From Mariniphaga sp041687255 (GTDB taxonomy: Bacteria > Bacteroidota > Bacteroidia > Bacteroidales > Prolixibacteraceae): DNA of 64,000 nucleotides. Where the stretch lies: NCBI GenBank assembly GCA_041687255.1, contig JAWLCL010000005.1, positions 62,001-126,000 on the forward strand. Direction: 5' to 3'. Position 1 is the first letter of the stretch; each line of letters begins with the position of its first letter. The notes below the pieces were generated by a model. The model saw only the letters and a list, made by a program, of their open reading frames with translations. It was not told the origin of the DNA and ran no database searches. Shown one piece after another: positions 16,612 through 26,880 of this stretch. Position numbers and translations under genes: made by a program.

Positions 16612-17790
16612 TTATTGTCCCAATTCTTCAAGCATCTTGTTGTAGTTTTCCATATCCTTCAACCTGTAGTAAAGGTTTTTCAATGATTCCTTGGTCATTG
16701 TATCATCAGGTCTTAATTCATAACACCTTTCCATATAGGGTAAAGCTTTTTCGAACCACTCATCGGCTTTTTTCAGTTCAGCCTCATACTCTTCATTTTT
16801 GTTGGTCGGAACTGCATTCGCAACTTCTATCTGTTGCACACCCTGGTTGTAATAAAGGGCACCGAGATTATAATAGGCATTAAAGAACGTATCGTCCAAT
16901 TCTATTGCATCTTCGTAAGCTTCAATAGCTTGATCTGTTTCACCAAGTTTTTCATGTAAAGTACCCTTGGCAAAATGATAAGTAGCATTATCCGGTTCAC
17001 GTTCTATCGCCAAATCGAGGTATCTCATTGCATCTTCAGTTTTATCCATATCAAGATAAATCTGGATCATGCTGGTAAGAACAGTATTATCTTCAGGATA
17101 TTTTTCGAAACCTTCCTGGAGTGCTTCCAAAGCACCTATTGTGTCTTTATTCAGCTGGTAAGCATTGGCTATCAGGCTGTAAGTTCTTGCTTCGTTATAG
17201 CCGGTTTCTGCAGCCTGTTCATAATATTCAATGGCTTTATCATAATTTTCGGCATTGTAAGCAGCCAAACCTGCATTAAAAATGATAACAGTATCAATAG
17301 CTCCGGGATTATCCTGTTCAATTATAGGAAAATCCTGTATTGCAAGGATTTGTTCGAATGACTGAAGGGCTTTGTCATAATTTTCTTCGTTAAAAGCCTC
17401 TACTGCCTGATTGGTTAAATCGTTAGTCAGCAGTGTCAACTTCACCTTAATACTGTTTTCAAACTTCCCCTCTTCATCAAGTTCCAGTGCTTTTTGATAG
17501 GATTGGAAAGCTTCATCAAGCGGATTTTCAGCCAATTTTTTTACTGCAGGGTCTTCTGACTGGTAGATGGCCTGGTAAATCTCCCCTCTCACCTCCCATG
17601 TTCTTGGCCAGTTAACCGTTTTTTCAGCGTCTTCTGCAGTAGGGTCAATTGCTTCGTTTATTGTCTGAAGCGCTTCGTCTAATTTACCCGTATCTTTCAA
17701 ACTTTGCGAACTGGATACTTTTGTCCTGGGAGAACAGGCTACCAACAGAACCAAAAGTGCCAGGTTCATCAGAAAAATTATTTTTTTCAT
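16612..17790 (-). CDS. Tetratricopeptide-repeat lipoprotein
   Basis: A 392-residue lipoprotein (lipobox LVAC, Cys19). After residue 25 it consists largely of TPR helices. Clear units include the stretches AFNEENYDKALQSFEQIL, AYNAENYDKAIEYYEQA, ALEALQEGFEKYPEDN, AMRYLDLAIEREPDN, HEKLGETDQAIEAYEDAI and the region ending in ERCYELRPDD. TPR proteins hold protein complexes together; the partner is unknown. It has its own promoter (TTTG-N20-TATTTTTG) and terminator, so it is monocistronic, between gyrA and exbB. Confidence 0.85.
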   Translation of the reverse strand: MKKIIFLMNLALLVLLVACSPRTKVSSSQSLKDTGKLDEALQTINEAIDPTAEDAEKTVNWPRTWEVRGEIYQAIYQSEDPAVKKLAENPLDEAFQSYQKALELDEEGKFENSIKVKLTLLTNDLTNQAVEAFNEENYDKALQSFEQILAIQDFPIIEQDNPGAIDTVIIFNAGLAAYNAENYDKAIEYYEQAAETGYNEARTYSLIANAYQLNKDTIGALEALQEGFEKYPEDNTVLTSMIQIYLDMDKTEDAMRYLDLAIEREPDNATYHFAKGTLHEKLGETDQAIEAYEDAIELDDTFFNAYYNLGALYYNQGVQQIEVANAVPTNKNEEYEAELKKADEWFEKALPYMERCYELRPDDTMTKESLKNLYYRLKDMENYNKMLEELGQ

Positions 17791-17820
17791 CTTTATAAAA
17801 TTTAATTTTTAAGTTTTCAA

Positions 17821-17852
17821 CAAAAATATTACGAATAATAGTTTATTTCAAA
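17821..17852 (-). promoter_or_regulatory. Promoter of the TPR lipoprotein gene (TTTG-N20-TATTTTTG)
   Basis: Minus-strand TATTTTTG at 17828-17821 with a TTTG 20 bases upstream, a complete -33/-7 pair. It is 31 bases before the ATG. Confidence 0.65.
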
Positions 17853-17866
17853 TAAAACATCAATAA

Positions 17867-20398
17867 TTATTCCAGCTCGTTATCAGAATCTTTATTTTGA
17901 TTATCGATAATCTGGTCATCGTCATCATCTTCTATGTTTTCGATAACTTCTTTTTCAATGGTTTCGTTAACAACTCGAGCCACTGAAGCAATGCTATCCT
18001 CATCTTTCAGATTAATTAACCTTACACCCTGAGTGGCTCTTCCCAGAAGGGAAATTGAACTCACTGCGAGCCTGATGGTCAAACCATACTGGGTAATTAT
18101 CATCAAGTCGTTTTTATTTGAAACACTTTTGATTGAAATTAGTTTGCCTGTTTTACCGGTTACGTTTAAAGTTTTTACTCCTTTACCTCCCCTGTTTGTA
18201 ATTCTATAATCATCAAGAACAGAACGTTTCCCATAACCATTTTCAGAAATTACGAGTATGTCTTCATTTTCATCCTGGAGGCTGATCATGCCCACTACTT
18301 CATCCTGTTCATTGGCTAAAGTAACGCCTTTTACTCCCGAAGCATTGCGCCCCATTGGCCTTACCTTTGTTTCGTTGAACCGGATTGCTTTTCCGGAGCG
18401 AATAGCCATCATAATTTCACTCTTGCCGTTAGTTAACCGGGCTTCCAGCAACTCGTCGCCTTCCCTTATGGTAATTGCATTAACTCCATTCTGACGTGGC
18501 CTTGAATAGGCTTCCAGCGAAGTTTTCTTAATCATTCCCTTTTTGGTTGCAAAAAGGATGTAGTTGTTTTTAATGAATTCTTCGTCGGTAAGGGTTTTTA
18601 CTTTCATAAAGGTTAAAACCTTGTCGTCGGCTGCAACATTCAGAATGTTTTGGATTGCCCTGCCTTTGGAAGCCCTTGTTCCTTCCGGAATCTGGTATAC
18701 CTTCAGCCAGTAACACCTGCCCTTTTCGGTAAACAACAATAATGTGTTGTGCATTGACGCAATAAATATATGCTCCAGGAAATCTTCCTCGCGGGTGGCC
18801 CCGCCTTTCGAGCCAATGCCTCCCCTGCCCTGCGTCCGGAATTCGGTCAGCGGCGTGCGTTTAATGTATCCCAGATGAGAAACGGTAATTACCATATCTT
18901 CATCGGCATAAAAATCTTCAGGATTGAATTCTTCAGCGTTGGGCACAATTTCCGTACGACGTTCATCACCGAATTTATTTTTTATTTCAAGCAGCTCATC
19001 TTTTATGATTTCCATGCGAAGGGTAACGTCGGCAAGCACCTTCTTGTAGTATTCGATTTGCTGCATTATTTCGTCGAACTCCTTGCGAAGCTTATCTTGT
19101 TCCAGACCTGTCAGCTGCCTTAGCCTCATATCGACGATGGCGCGCGACTGTACATCAGTCAGGCCAAACCGTTCTATCAGCTTTTCTCTTGCTTCGTCAG
19201 GGGTGGAAGAACCCCTGATAATGGCAATTACTTCATCAATATGGTCGCTTGCAATAATAAGTCCTTCAAGAATATGGGCACGTTTTTCCGCCTGGTCGAG
19301 CTCGTATTGAGTTCTGCGGGTAACGACTTCATGGCGGTGATCAACAAAATGCCTTATTATATCTTTTAGGTTCAACATTTTGGGCCTGCCATTGACCAAA
19401 GCAATGTTGTTTACATTAAATGCCGTTTGCAGCGCCGTATATTTGTAAAGTTTATTGAGAACGACATTGCTCATGGCGTCTCTTTTCAGGTCATACACCA
19501 CACGCATGCCTTCCCTGCCCGATTCATCGTTCACATTTGAAATGCCTTCAATTTTTTTCTCCAGAACCAATTCGGCAGTTTTTTGAATCATTTCTGCCCG
19601 GTTCACGAGATAAGGAATTTCAGTAACAATTATTTTTTCACGGTTACCTTCATTTTCTATGTGGGCTTTGCCTCTTAATACAATACGTCCCCTGCCTGAT
19701 TCATAAGCTTCCCTTACCCCCTGATATCCGTAAATAATGCCTCCGGTAGGAAAGTCAGGAGCCTTGATTATTTCAATCAGCCTTTCGATTTCAATATCGT
19801 TGTCATCGATATAGGCCACTATGGCATCGATGGAATCGGTAAGATTATGCGGAGCCATGTTTGTTGCCATACCCACAGCTATACCGGAAGAACCATTTAT
19901 AAGCAACTGTGGAATACGTGTGGGCAGAACAGAAGGCTCTGATAATGATTCATCGAAGTTTGGCTGAAAATCAACCGTATTTTTATCCAGATCGGCAAGC
20001 GTTTCCTCAGCAATTTTTGCCATGCGCGCTTCGGTATAACGCATAGCTGCAGGGCTGTCGCCATCAATGGAGCCGAAGTTTCCCTGCCCGTCGATAAGAG
20101 GATAACGTAACGACCAGGTCTGGGCCATCCTGACCATCGTAAAATATACCGATGAATCGCCATGTGGATGGTATTTCCCCAGCACTTCACCAACTATCCT
20201 GGCTGATTTTTTATAACCACGGTTCGACAGAATACCAAGGTCATACATACCATAAAGAACCCTGCGGTGCACGGGTTTAAAACCATCACGCACATCGGGC
20301 AATGCACGCGAAACAATAACCGACATCGAGTAGTCAATATAAGCAGACTTCATTTGATCCTCGATGTTGATTCGAATTATTCTTTCTCCTTCATTCAT
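17867..20398 (-). CDS. gyrA: DNA gyrase subunit A
   Basis: GyrA cuts and rejoins DNA to introduce negative supercoils, with GyrB. Residues 1-500 form the breakage-reunion domain with the catalytic Tyr121 in AAMRYTEARM. The C-terminal beta-pinwheel has the GyrA box as TNRGGKG, which separates it from ParC. The last 35 residues are acidic. The quinolone-pocket helix reads HGDSSVYFT, so position 86 (Asp87 in E. coli) is Phe. The frame is open from 20449, but the ATG at 20398 (843 residues) fits the family start MNEGERIIRINIEDQMKSAY-like and lies behind a promoter. Confidence 0.97.
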   Translation of the reverse strand: MNEGERIIRINIEDQMKSAYIDYSMSVIVSRALPDVRDGFKPVHRRVLYGMYDLGILSNRGYKKSARIVGEVLGKYHPHGDSSVYFTMVRMAQTWSLRYPLIDGQGNFGSIDGDSPAAMRYTEARMAKIAEETLADLDKNTVDFQPNFDESLSEPSVLPTRIPQLLINGSSGIAVGMATNMAPHNLTDSIDAIVAYIDDNDIEIERLIEIIKAPDFPTGGIIYGYQGVREAYESGRGRIVLRGKAHIENEGNREKIIVTEIPYLVNRAEMIQKTAELVLEKKIEGISNVNDESGREGMRVVYDLKRDAMSNVVLNKLYKYTALQTAFNVNNIALVNGRPKMLNLKDIIRHFVDHRHEVVTRRTQYELDQAEKRAHILEGLIIASDHIDEVIAIIRGSSTPDEAREKLIERFGLTDVQSRAIVDMRLRQLTGLEQDKLRKEFDEIMQQIEYYKKVLADVTLRMEIIKDELLEIKNKFGDERRTEIVPNAEEFNPEDFYADEDMVITVSHLGYIKRTPLTEFRTQGRGGIGSKGGATREEDFLEHIFIASMHNTLLLFTEKGRCYWLKVYQIPEGTRASKGRAIQNILNVAADDKVLTFMKVKTLTDEEFIKNNYILFATKKGMIKKTSLEAYSRPRQNGVNAITIREGDELLEARLTNGKSEIMMAIRSGKAIRFNETKVRPMGRNASGVKGVTLANEQDEVVGMISLQDENEDILVISENGYGKRSVLDDYRITNRGGKGVKTLNVTGKTGKLISIKSVSNKNDLMIITQYGLTIRLAVSSISLLGRATQGVRLINLKDEDSIASVARVVNETIEKEVIENIEDDDDDQIIDNQNKDSDNELE

Positions 20399-20446
20399 TA
20401 CTATTTCTTTCTTTAAAGATATTTTTCTATTTACTGAAAAGACCCA

Positions 20447-20474
20447 CAAAAATAGTAAAATTACGCTGTCAAAA
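20447..20474 (-). promoter_or_regulatory. Promoter of gyrA (TTTTG-N15-TATTTTTG)
   Basis: Minus-strand TATTTTTG at 20454-20447 with TTTTG at 20474-20470. It lies inside the longest open frame, so gyrA must start downstream at 20398. Confidence 0.55.
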
Positions 20475-20671
20475 GGGCATATTGGGAACTGATTTGCTAC
20501 CCCCGGATTAATAAGATATCAACAAATTAACCTTACAGCAGCAGGTACGCAGCCCTGCACCATGAAAACTTAGTGCACGATTATTGCTAATGATAAAGGG
20601 ATTTTAAGTAATTTAGTCATTAAAACTGTTAGGAATAGTTTTTGTGTACAGTGTAAAAAATTAATATAATT

Positions 20672-23200
20672 ATGGATTCTCAATTTTCACCAAGAATAAA
20701 AGATATTATAGGTTATAGTCGCGAAGAAGCCATCAGGCTTGGCAACGATTATATCGGGCAGGAGCACCTGTTCCTTGGAATTTTAAGGGATGGAGAAGGT
20801 GTTGCCACAGAAATACTGGAAGGGATGGGTGTTAATTTGGCAGATGTTAAGGTTTTGTTAGAAAACAAAATCAGGAATGAAAAGCCATTAAATGGCAGGT
20901 CAGACCTGATGATGCTTAAGTCAGCCGAGAAAACGCTCAAACTGGTATACCTCGAAGCCCGCTGGTTTAAAAGCCCCACTGCCAACAGTGGCCATCTTTT
21001 ACTGGCTATACTTAAGGATAATGATAATATAGTAACCCAGTTACTTGTAGAGTTTGGAGTAAATTATTACATCGTGAAATCACAATTGAAAGATTATAAG
21101 ACTCCGGAAATGCGTTCTGATTTTCCTGAAAGTGAAGACGACGAAGCAGGCGGAGCATTTTCGAGAGGCCCAGGAGGAGGCCAGGGCGGACCCAAAAAAG
21201 GTACAACACCAAAATCTGACACTCCGGTGCTCGACAATTTTGGAATTGACATTACCAAGCTTGCAGAGGAAAACAACCTCGATCCTATTGTTGGAAGAGA
21301 GCGTGAAATTGAACGCCTTGCACAGATATTAAGCCGGCGCAAGAAAAATAATCCCATACTAATTGGAGAACCCGGTGTAGGGAAATCAGCCATCGCTGAA
21401 GGTCTGGCTCTTCGTATTATTGGTAAAAAAGTATCACGGATATTGTTCGATAAACGCGTGGTAAGCCTTGATATTGCTTCAATTGTTGCGGGAACAAAGT
21501 ATCGCGGACAGTTTGAAGAACGAATGAAAGCTATTCTGAATGAGCTGACTAAAGTAAACAATGTAATCCTTTTTATCGATGAGATTCATACCATCGTAGG
21601 AGCCGGAGGAGCCACCGGATCGCTGGATGCTGCAAACATGCTGAAACCGGCACTTGCACGTGGTGACATTCAGTGTATTGGAGCTACAACTTTGGATGAA
21701 TACCGGCAGCACATTGAAAAGGATGGTGCACTGGAACGCAGGTTTCAAAAAGTAATGGTTGAACCTACTACAGTGGACGAAACCATCCAGATTCTTACCA
21801 ACATTAAAAGCAGGTATGAAGACCATCATAATGTAACTTACACACCTAAGGCAATTGATGCTTGTGTGAAACTCACTACAAGGTACATATCCGACAGGTA
21901 TTTGCCCGATAAGGCAATTGATGCTTTAGATGAAGTGGGTTCAAGGGTACACATTTCAAACATAAATGTCCCCGACAGGATTGTCAAGTTAGAAGATAAA
22001 ATAGAACAAACCAAGGAAGAGAAAATTGCTGCTGTTAAAAGTCAGAACTTTGAATTGGCAGCCAATTTCAGAGATAAAGAGAAAAACCTGCTCCTGCTTC
22101 TTGAAAAAGAAAAAGAGAACTGGGAAAAGGAAATGGTAAACCACAGAGAAACGGTAGATGAAGAAAAAGTGGCAGAAGTTGTTGCCATGATGTCGGGGAT
22201 ACCGGTTCAAAGGATTGCCCAGGCAGAAGGTAAGCGCCTGATGCATATGGAAGAGGATCTGAAATCGAAGGTTATAGGACAGCCGGAGGCTATTCAAAAA
22301 ATTGTGAAAGCAATCCAACGTAACCGCGCAGGGTTAAAAGATCCCAACCGTCCGATTGGTTCATTCATTTTCCTTGGCCCGACCGGTGTTGGTAAAACTC
22401 AACTGGCCAAAATACTTGCCCTTTATCTGTTCGACAGCATCGATTCGCTTATCAGGATTGATATGAGTGAATATATGGAGAAATTCTCCGTATCAAGGCT
22501 TGTTGGCGCCCCTCCCGGATATGTAGGATATGAAGAAGGTGGGCAGTTGACTGAGAAAGTTAGAAGAAAACCTTATTCAGTGGTATTGCTTGATGAAATC
22601 GAAAAGGCTCATCCTGATGTTTTCCATATCCTGCTTCAATTGCTGGATGAAGGACGTTTAACCGACAGCCTTGGAAGAAGTGTTGACTTCAAGAATACAA
22701 TAATAATAATGACATCAAACATTGGTACACGGCAGTTGAAAGACTTTGGACGAGGAATTGGATTTGCTGTGAATCAATCAAGCATATCAGAAAACGAACA
22801 TGCGAAGTATGTAATTCAAAAGGCATTAAAGAAAGCATTCGCCCCCGAGTTCCTGAACAGGATAGATGATGTGGTAATGTTTAATCAGTTAGAAAAAGAA
22901 GACATACACAAAATTATTGATATTGAAATTAAAGATCTTTACGAACGTGTGGAAGCTTTGAATTATAAGTTGAAGATTTCACCGGCAGCCAAAGATTTTA
23001 TTGCAGAAAAGGGATATGATCCTCAGTTTGGGGCCCGTCCGTTAAAGCGTGCCATTCAGAAATACCTGGAGGATGAAATGGCCGAGATTATCATAAAAGC
23101 TTCTATTACTGAAGGAGACACTATCTCAGTAGGATTTGACAAGAAGAATGAAAAGTTGTCAATTAAAATCTTATCGAGTAAAGAAGTAAGTAAAAACTAA
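20672..23200 (+). CDS. clpC: ATP-dependent Clp protease ATPase subunit ClpC
   Basis: An 842-residue Hsp100 unfoldase that feeds proteins to ClpP. In order: two Clp-N repeats (about 1-145), a Gly/Pro-rich linker, AAA1 with GEPGVGKS at 232, a short middle region with a UVR motif (KSQNFELAANFRDKE, about 455), AAA2 with GPTGVGKT at 569 and VGAPPGYVGYEEGG, then a D2-small domain. The UVR motif and short middle region mark ClpC rather than ClpB. It is divergent from gyrA and ends in a bidirectional terminator. The partner clpP is not in the window. Confidence 0.95.
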   Translation: MDSQFSPRIKDIIGYSREEAIRLGNDYIGQEHLFLGILRDGEGVATEILEGMGVNLADVKVLLENKIRNEKPLNGRSDLMMLKSAEKTLKLVYLEARWFKSPTANSGHLLLAILKDNDNIVTQLLVEFGVNYYIVKSQLKDYKTPEMRSDFPESEDDEAGGAFSRGPGGGQGGPKKGTTPKSDTPVLDNFGIDITKLAEENNLDPIVGREREIERLAQILSRRKKNNPILIGEPGVGKSAIAEGLALRIIGKKVSRILFDKRVVSLDIASIVAGTKYRGQFEERMKAILNELTKVNNVILFIDEIHTIVGAGGATGSLDAANMLKPALARGDIQCIGATTLDEYRQHIEKDGALERRFQKVMVEPTTVDETIQILTNIKSRYEDHHNVTYTPKAIDACVKLTTRYISDRYLPDKAIDALDEVGSRVHISNINVPDRIVKLEDKIEQTKEEKIAAVKSQNFELAANFRDKEKNLLLLLEKEKENWEKEMVNHRETVDEEKVAEVVAMMSGIPVQRIAQAEGKRLMHMEEDLKSKVIGQPEAIQKIVKAIQRNRAGLKDPNRPIGSFIFLGPTGVGKTQLAKILALYLFDSIDSLIRIDMSEYMEKFSVSRLVGAPPGYVGYEEGGQLTEKVRRKPYSVVLLDEIEKAHPDVFHILLQLLDEGRLTDSLGRSVDFKNTIIIMTSNIGTRQLKDFGRGIGFAVNQSSISENEHAKYVIQKALKKAFAPEFLNRIDDVVMFNQLEKEDIHKIIDIEIKDLYERVEALNYKLKISPAAKDFIAEKGYDPQFGARPLKRAIQKYLEDEMAEIIIKASITEGDTISVGFDKKNEKLSIKILSSKEVSKN

Positions 23201-23230
23201 AAAAAAGCCTGGTAAAACCAGGCTTTTTTT
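23201..23230. terminator. Bidirectional terminator between clpC and the serine phosphatase gene
   Basis: AAGCCTGGT/ACCAGGCTT stem (23205-23213, 23217-23225) flanked by A-run and T-run on both sides, so it can stop transcripts from both convergent genes. Confidence 0.88.
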
Positions 23231-25115
23231 ATGGAGTATATTTAATGGCAAAAAGGCATATATCATCTTTTTGCTGACTTTCTGTCCGGGAAATCTCATT
23301 CTCCAGCAAGTGAATGATTTCCTTCGGTGAAAGATTCTTCATTTTCTTTAGTTTCTTTTGAAACCATTTACTGCCTGACACAATGTTTTTTTCATTTAAC
23401 GCATCAAAGACCCCATCGGTGTAAAGAATAACAGTGTCGCCGTATTCAAGCACCATTTGAGCATCATCATATGTTTTTTCCGGGTACAAGCCAAGCGGAA
23501 GTCCGTGGGTTGATTGCAGCTCAATAATTGTCCCATCCTGCTTTAGAATAAAAGGAAAAGTATGGGCTGCATTGCAATAGTTTAATTCACCTGTTTTAAC
23601 ATTTAAAACTCCCAGAAAAAGGGTAAGAAAATATTGATGATTGTTACTCCTTGATAATTCAAAATTGGTTTTTTTCACTATTTTTCTTGGCTGCCTGTAC
23701 CGGGAATTATTTAAAATAACAGTTTGACAGACACTCATAAAAATCGCTGCCGGTATGCCCTTCCCGGAAACATCGCCAATTGTAAACACCAGGTTTTCAT
23801 CATCAATAAAAAAGTAATCAAACAAATCACCGCTAACAACCTTTGCGGGTCTGTAGGCTGCATATAAATCAATATCGGACCGATCAGGGAAAGCCGGAAA
23901 CGAACTTTTTATCAGGCTTTGCTGAATTTCGGAGGCCTGTTGCAAATCCCTGTTGTGCTGGAAATTGCTCAATTCTTCCTTTTCACGGGATATCTGATAC
24001 TGCTCAAACCAGATTTTCAGGTATTCAAGACTGTTTGCCACCTGTTTAACTTCATTTTTAGTAGTCAGCTTAAAAGGACTGCTAAAGGAAGTCAGCCTTG
24101 AAGTTATATTACTTAGAGGCTCGATCTGTTTTCTTGTAATATAAGCAACCAGAAAGTAAATCAGTATCACCCCCAGCAAGGCAAAAATTGCCATTCGAAT
24201 TGTAACTCCATACAGTTCTTTGTACAACTCACCGTAAGGCATAATGAATATCAGGTACCAATCAGTTTCAGCAATGGGTGAAAAATACACCCAGCTTTTG
24301 TCATAGTTAAACATATCAGGATAAGCCACAGCAGATCCTGCTAACCGATCTTTAAATACTTCTTTAATATTAAACTTACTGACATTTAATACTTTAGATG
24401 AAACAGAAAACAAGTTGGCATTGAGGATTCTGCTTTCCTCGGGATGTGTAAGATAAGTTCCACTTGTATCTATAACAAAAGCATAGCCTCTTTGACCTAT
24501 GTTCAACCGATTAAGGGCGGCATTTAATACCGATAATGATAATTTTGAACTTATATAACCTGAAGAATTTAAATCATTTTGGTTTTCTTCAGATATAGGA
24601 TGATTATACGAAACAACAACTTCCCCGATTTCTTCCCAATGGTAAGGCAAAGACCATCCGGGTAAAGCAGATTTACCGTTTTGAAAAAAGCTGTTCCGTT
24701 CAGCTTCACTCAAAAAGACAGGCTGACTGCTTTGCCTGTACTCAAATAAGTTACCCTTTTGAACTACAGCATGATAATGTTCCGGCCCAGCATAGGTTGT
24801 ATCTATATAAACTTCTGCCGAAACCAGGAACGAATATGTAGAAACCATTTGCTTAAGCAACTGTTCCAAATCCCCGTTCCGGTAGAAATAGGGAACTTGT
24901 TTAGAAGCATTGGCTGTAGCCTCAATTGTAGATGATATTTCAAGATTTATTATTGAAGTTACTTCAGAACTTAATCCAATGGCTTTATTTTCTATGTTTT
25001 CCCTGAGCAAACGTTGGTTAAACAGGAAATATGCAACTATAAATGCAATAAATACCATTATTACAGCAACGGATATCTGAAAACTTAACCGGTAACCTAT
25101 TGATTTGTCAACCAT
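23229..25115 (-). CDS. Membrane-bound PP2C/SpoIIE-type serine phosphatase with Cache sensor
   Basis: A 628-residue RsbU-like signalling protein. A membrane helix (about 10-32) is followed by an extracytoplasmic double-Cache-type domain (about 40-290, with GQRGYAFVIDTSGTYLTHP), a second helix (about 300-322), a HAMP-like linker and a SpoIIE/PP2C domain (about 400-625). The metal-binding Asp are visible in VSGDLFDY and IGDVSGKG and in YTDGVFDA. Such proteins dephosphorylate anti-anti-sigma factors in response to small ligands. No partner (STAS or anti-sigma gene) lies nearby, so the target is unknown. It is convergent with clpC. Confidence 0.88.
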   Translation of the reverse strand: MVDKSIGYRLSFQISVAVIMVFIAFIVAYFLFNQRLLRENIENKAIGLSSEVTSIINLEISSTIEATANASKQVPYFYRNGDLEQLLKQMVSTYSFLVSAEVYIDTTYAGPEHYHAVVQKGNLFEYRQSSQPVFLSEAERNSFFQNGKSALPGWSLPYHWEEIGEVVVSYNHPISEENQNDLNSSGYISSKLSLSVLNAALNRLNIGQRGYAFVIDTSGTYLTHPEESRILNANLFSVSSKVLNVSKFNIKEVFKDRLAGSAVAYPDMFNYDKSWVYFSPIAETDWYLIFIMPYGELYKELYGVTIRMAIFALLGVILIYFLVAYITRKQIEPLSNITSRLTSFSSPFKLTTKNEVKQVANSLEYLKIWFEQYQISREKEELSNFQHNRDLQQASEIQQSLIKSSFPAFPDRSDIDLYAAYRPAKVVSGDLFDYFFIDDENLVFTIGDVSGKGIPAAIFMSVCQTVILNNSRYRQPRKIVKKTNFELSRSNNHQYFLTLFLGVLNVKTGELNYCNAAHTFPFILKQDGTIIELQSTHGLPLGLYPEKTYDDAQMVLEYGDTVILYTDGVFDALNEKNIVSGSKWFQKKLKKMKNLSPKEIIHLLENEISRTESQQKDDICLFAIKYTP

Positions 25116-25168
25116 TCTCTCTCACTCCATATTTTCCGAAAGTCAATTTACGCATTATTTTGCGGTTT

Positions 25169-26044
25169 TTAATCAACTTTTAATTGTTTAATCCAGCTTC
25201 GGGTGCCTTTAAACCTGCAGGTAAAGGTAGCAAATTTAACTGCTTGTTTCAATGCCTCTTCAAATCCAAAGTTCAATTTCAGGTAATAAAAACAGAATGC
25301 ACCATGCAGGAAATCACCCGCTCCCAATGAATCAACTATTTGTGTTTTTTCAACATTCACTTCTCCCCTTCTTCCTGAATCGCAGAAGATAAGATTTTTT
25401 TCACCCCTGCTGATAGCCGACTTTCGCACACCATTATTGTGTAAAAAGTCAACAACATCGTTCAGGTTCTTACATCCCGGAGGAAGAAAATCCTCGGAGC
25501 AAATAGCAATATCGGCCAAAGGAATAAGTTGTTTATACTGAGGTTTCCAGCTGCCACAATCAAGTACTACCGGTATATTTTCCTGCCTTGATTTAGAGGC
25601 CAGCTCCACACCCGATTCAGGATAGAAGCCATCAAGCAAAACTATCTGAGGCTTTGCCTGATGCAGCAATTCTGCTGCTGAAACTACCGGTGAAATTGGC
25701 TCCGGATGATGGGTAAAAATGTTCCGTTCGCCATTTACTGCGGAAGTAACCACTGAAGCTAAAACCGGGTTGCATTCTAGCGAACCGGTTAGATTAATTT
25801 GCTGAATTTTATTCTGCTTAAAATCTCTTGCTATAAAGTCTGAAAAGGAGTTTTTACCGGTTGCTGAGACCAGGATTGCTCCATCGTTCAGCCATGCAAA
25901 TGCAACAGCTGCGTTGGTTGCCGGTCCTCCAACCAATATTTCAGGGGCGCCTGTTTTTATTTTTTTATTTGCAGGCGGAAACTGATCTACAAAATATTGA
26001 ATGTCGACAGTAGTTAAGCCTGCAAAAAGACCTGCGTATTTCAT
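25169..26044 (-). CDS. PfkB-family (ribokinase-like) sugar kinase
   Basis: A 291-residue kinase of the ribokinase/PfkB fold. The family's second signature and catalytic Asp are in DSLGAGDFLHGAF. The N-terminal glycine-rich region is GGPATNAAVAFAWLN. It phosphorylates a sugar or nucleoside with ATP; the substrate cannot be read from sequence. It lies 11 bases downstream of the DUF4422 gene, at the end of a run of same-strand genes including fabG and a GT39 protein, so it may supply an activated sugar for their glycan (inference). Confidence 0.85.
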   Translation of the reverse strand: MKYAGLFAGLTTVDIQYFVDQFPPANKKIKTGAPEILVGGPATNAAVAFAWLNDGAILVSATGKNSFSDFIARDFKQNKIQQINLTGSLECNPVLASVVTSAVNGERNIFTHHPEPISPVVSAAELLHQAKPQIVLLDGFYPESGVELASKSRQENIPVVLDCGSWKPQYKQLIPLADIAICSEDFLPPGCKNLNDVVDFLHNNGVRKSAISRGEKNLIFCDSGRRGEVNVEKTQIVDSLGAGDFLHGAFCFYYLKLNFGFEEALKQAVKFATFTCRFKGTRSWIKQLKVD

Positions 26045-26055
26045 TAAACCGGCTT

Positions 26056-26871
26056 CTAAAGATATTTTATTTTCTTAAAGTAGATTACAGGTAACTCCTT
26101 TACTTTCAGCTCTTCATGTATAAACCAGGTAGTTAAGAGCCTTTCTGCTATAAATCCCATAACGCGTTGCTGATAGCCTTTGTAACTGCTTAAATCAACG
26201 TTTTTCTCAAATTCAAGAAGCACTGAAAACCACCATTCCATAAACCTGTTAAAATGATGCGCTGGCAAAATAAACATGTTGTTTGCATATAACGATTTGC
26301 TTTTGAGCATCTTTTGAAAGGAACCAACAAAACTGGGGTGATTTTTACCCAATATGTGTGCAATTATTTCCATATCTTTTGAGTTGTGATACCTCCTGTA
26401 ATGTTCCTCCACTGAATATTTTAATTTTCTCTTTTGAGGCAAAACAGCATCATATTGTTCCAGTATTTCACCAATTTTCCTTTCGTCCAAAACTTTCCGG
26501 CTAAATCTCCTGATATTGCTGGTATATATTAATCCGTGCCTTTTTTTATGAAGCCCAATTAAATAATAAAACGCACGTTTAATCTTCAAATCAACGGGTT
26601 CTTCATCCTGTGCGCTGAAATAACGTCTGTAATGACAACAGCCTGTAACATCCTGTTTTGTATTTTTCCAGACCCAATAAATTCCTGTCAATTCACTGTA
26701 GTAGTTGTTTTTGTCAGAAATTGACAATCCGGTATCGTCACCAATCATTCTGTTTTGATCTGTTTTGTACGCATTTCCAGCCATTAAAGGAACATACAAA
26801 TCATTCTGAACCGGCATTACTGTTTCTGAATAATATATACTGTAAATCCGGATTTTACTATTATTATTCAT
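26056..26871 (-). CDS. DUF4422 glycosyltransferase-like protein
   Basis: A 271-residue protein with the DUF4422 signature: ELTGIYWVWKNTKQDVTGCCHYRRYF near residues 60-85, followed by AVLPQKRKLKYSVEEHYRRYHNSKD and NMFILPAHHFNRFMEWWF. Members are found in capsule and O-antigen loci and are annotated as probable glycosyltransferases. No membrane segment. It sits 9 bases downstream of a membrane GT39 gene, supporting a role in the same surface-glycan pathway. Donor and acceptor are unknown. Confidence 0.8.
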   Translation of the reverse strand: MNNNSKIRIYSIYYSETVMPVQNDLYVPLMAGNAYKTDQNRMIGDDTGLSISDKNNYYSELTGIYWVWKNTKQDVTGCCHYRRYFSAQDEEPVDLKIKRAFYYLIGLHKKRHGLIYTSNIRRFSRKVLDERKIGEILEQYDAVLPQKRKLKYSVEEHYRRYHNSKDMEIIAHILGKNHPSFVGSFQKMLKSKSLYANNMFILPAHHFNRFMEWWFSVLLEFEKNVDLSSYKGYQQRVMGFIAERLLTTWFIHEELKVKELPVIYFKKIKYL

Positions 26872-26880
26872 CTGCTTGTT

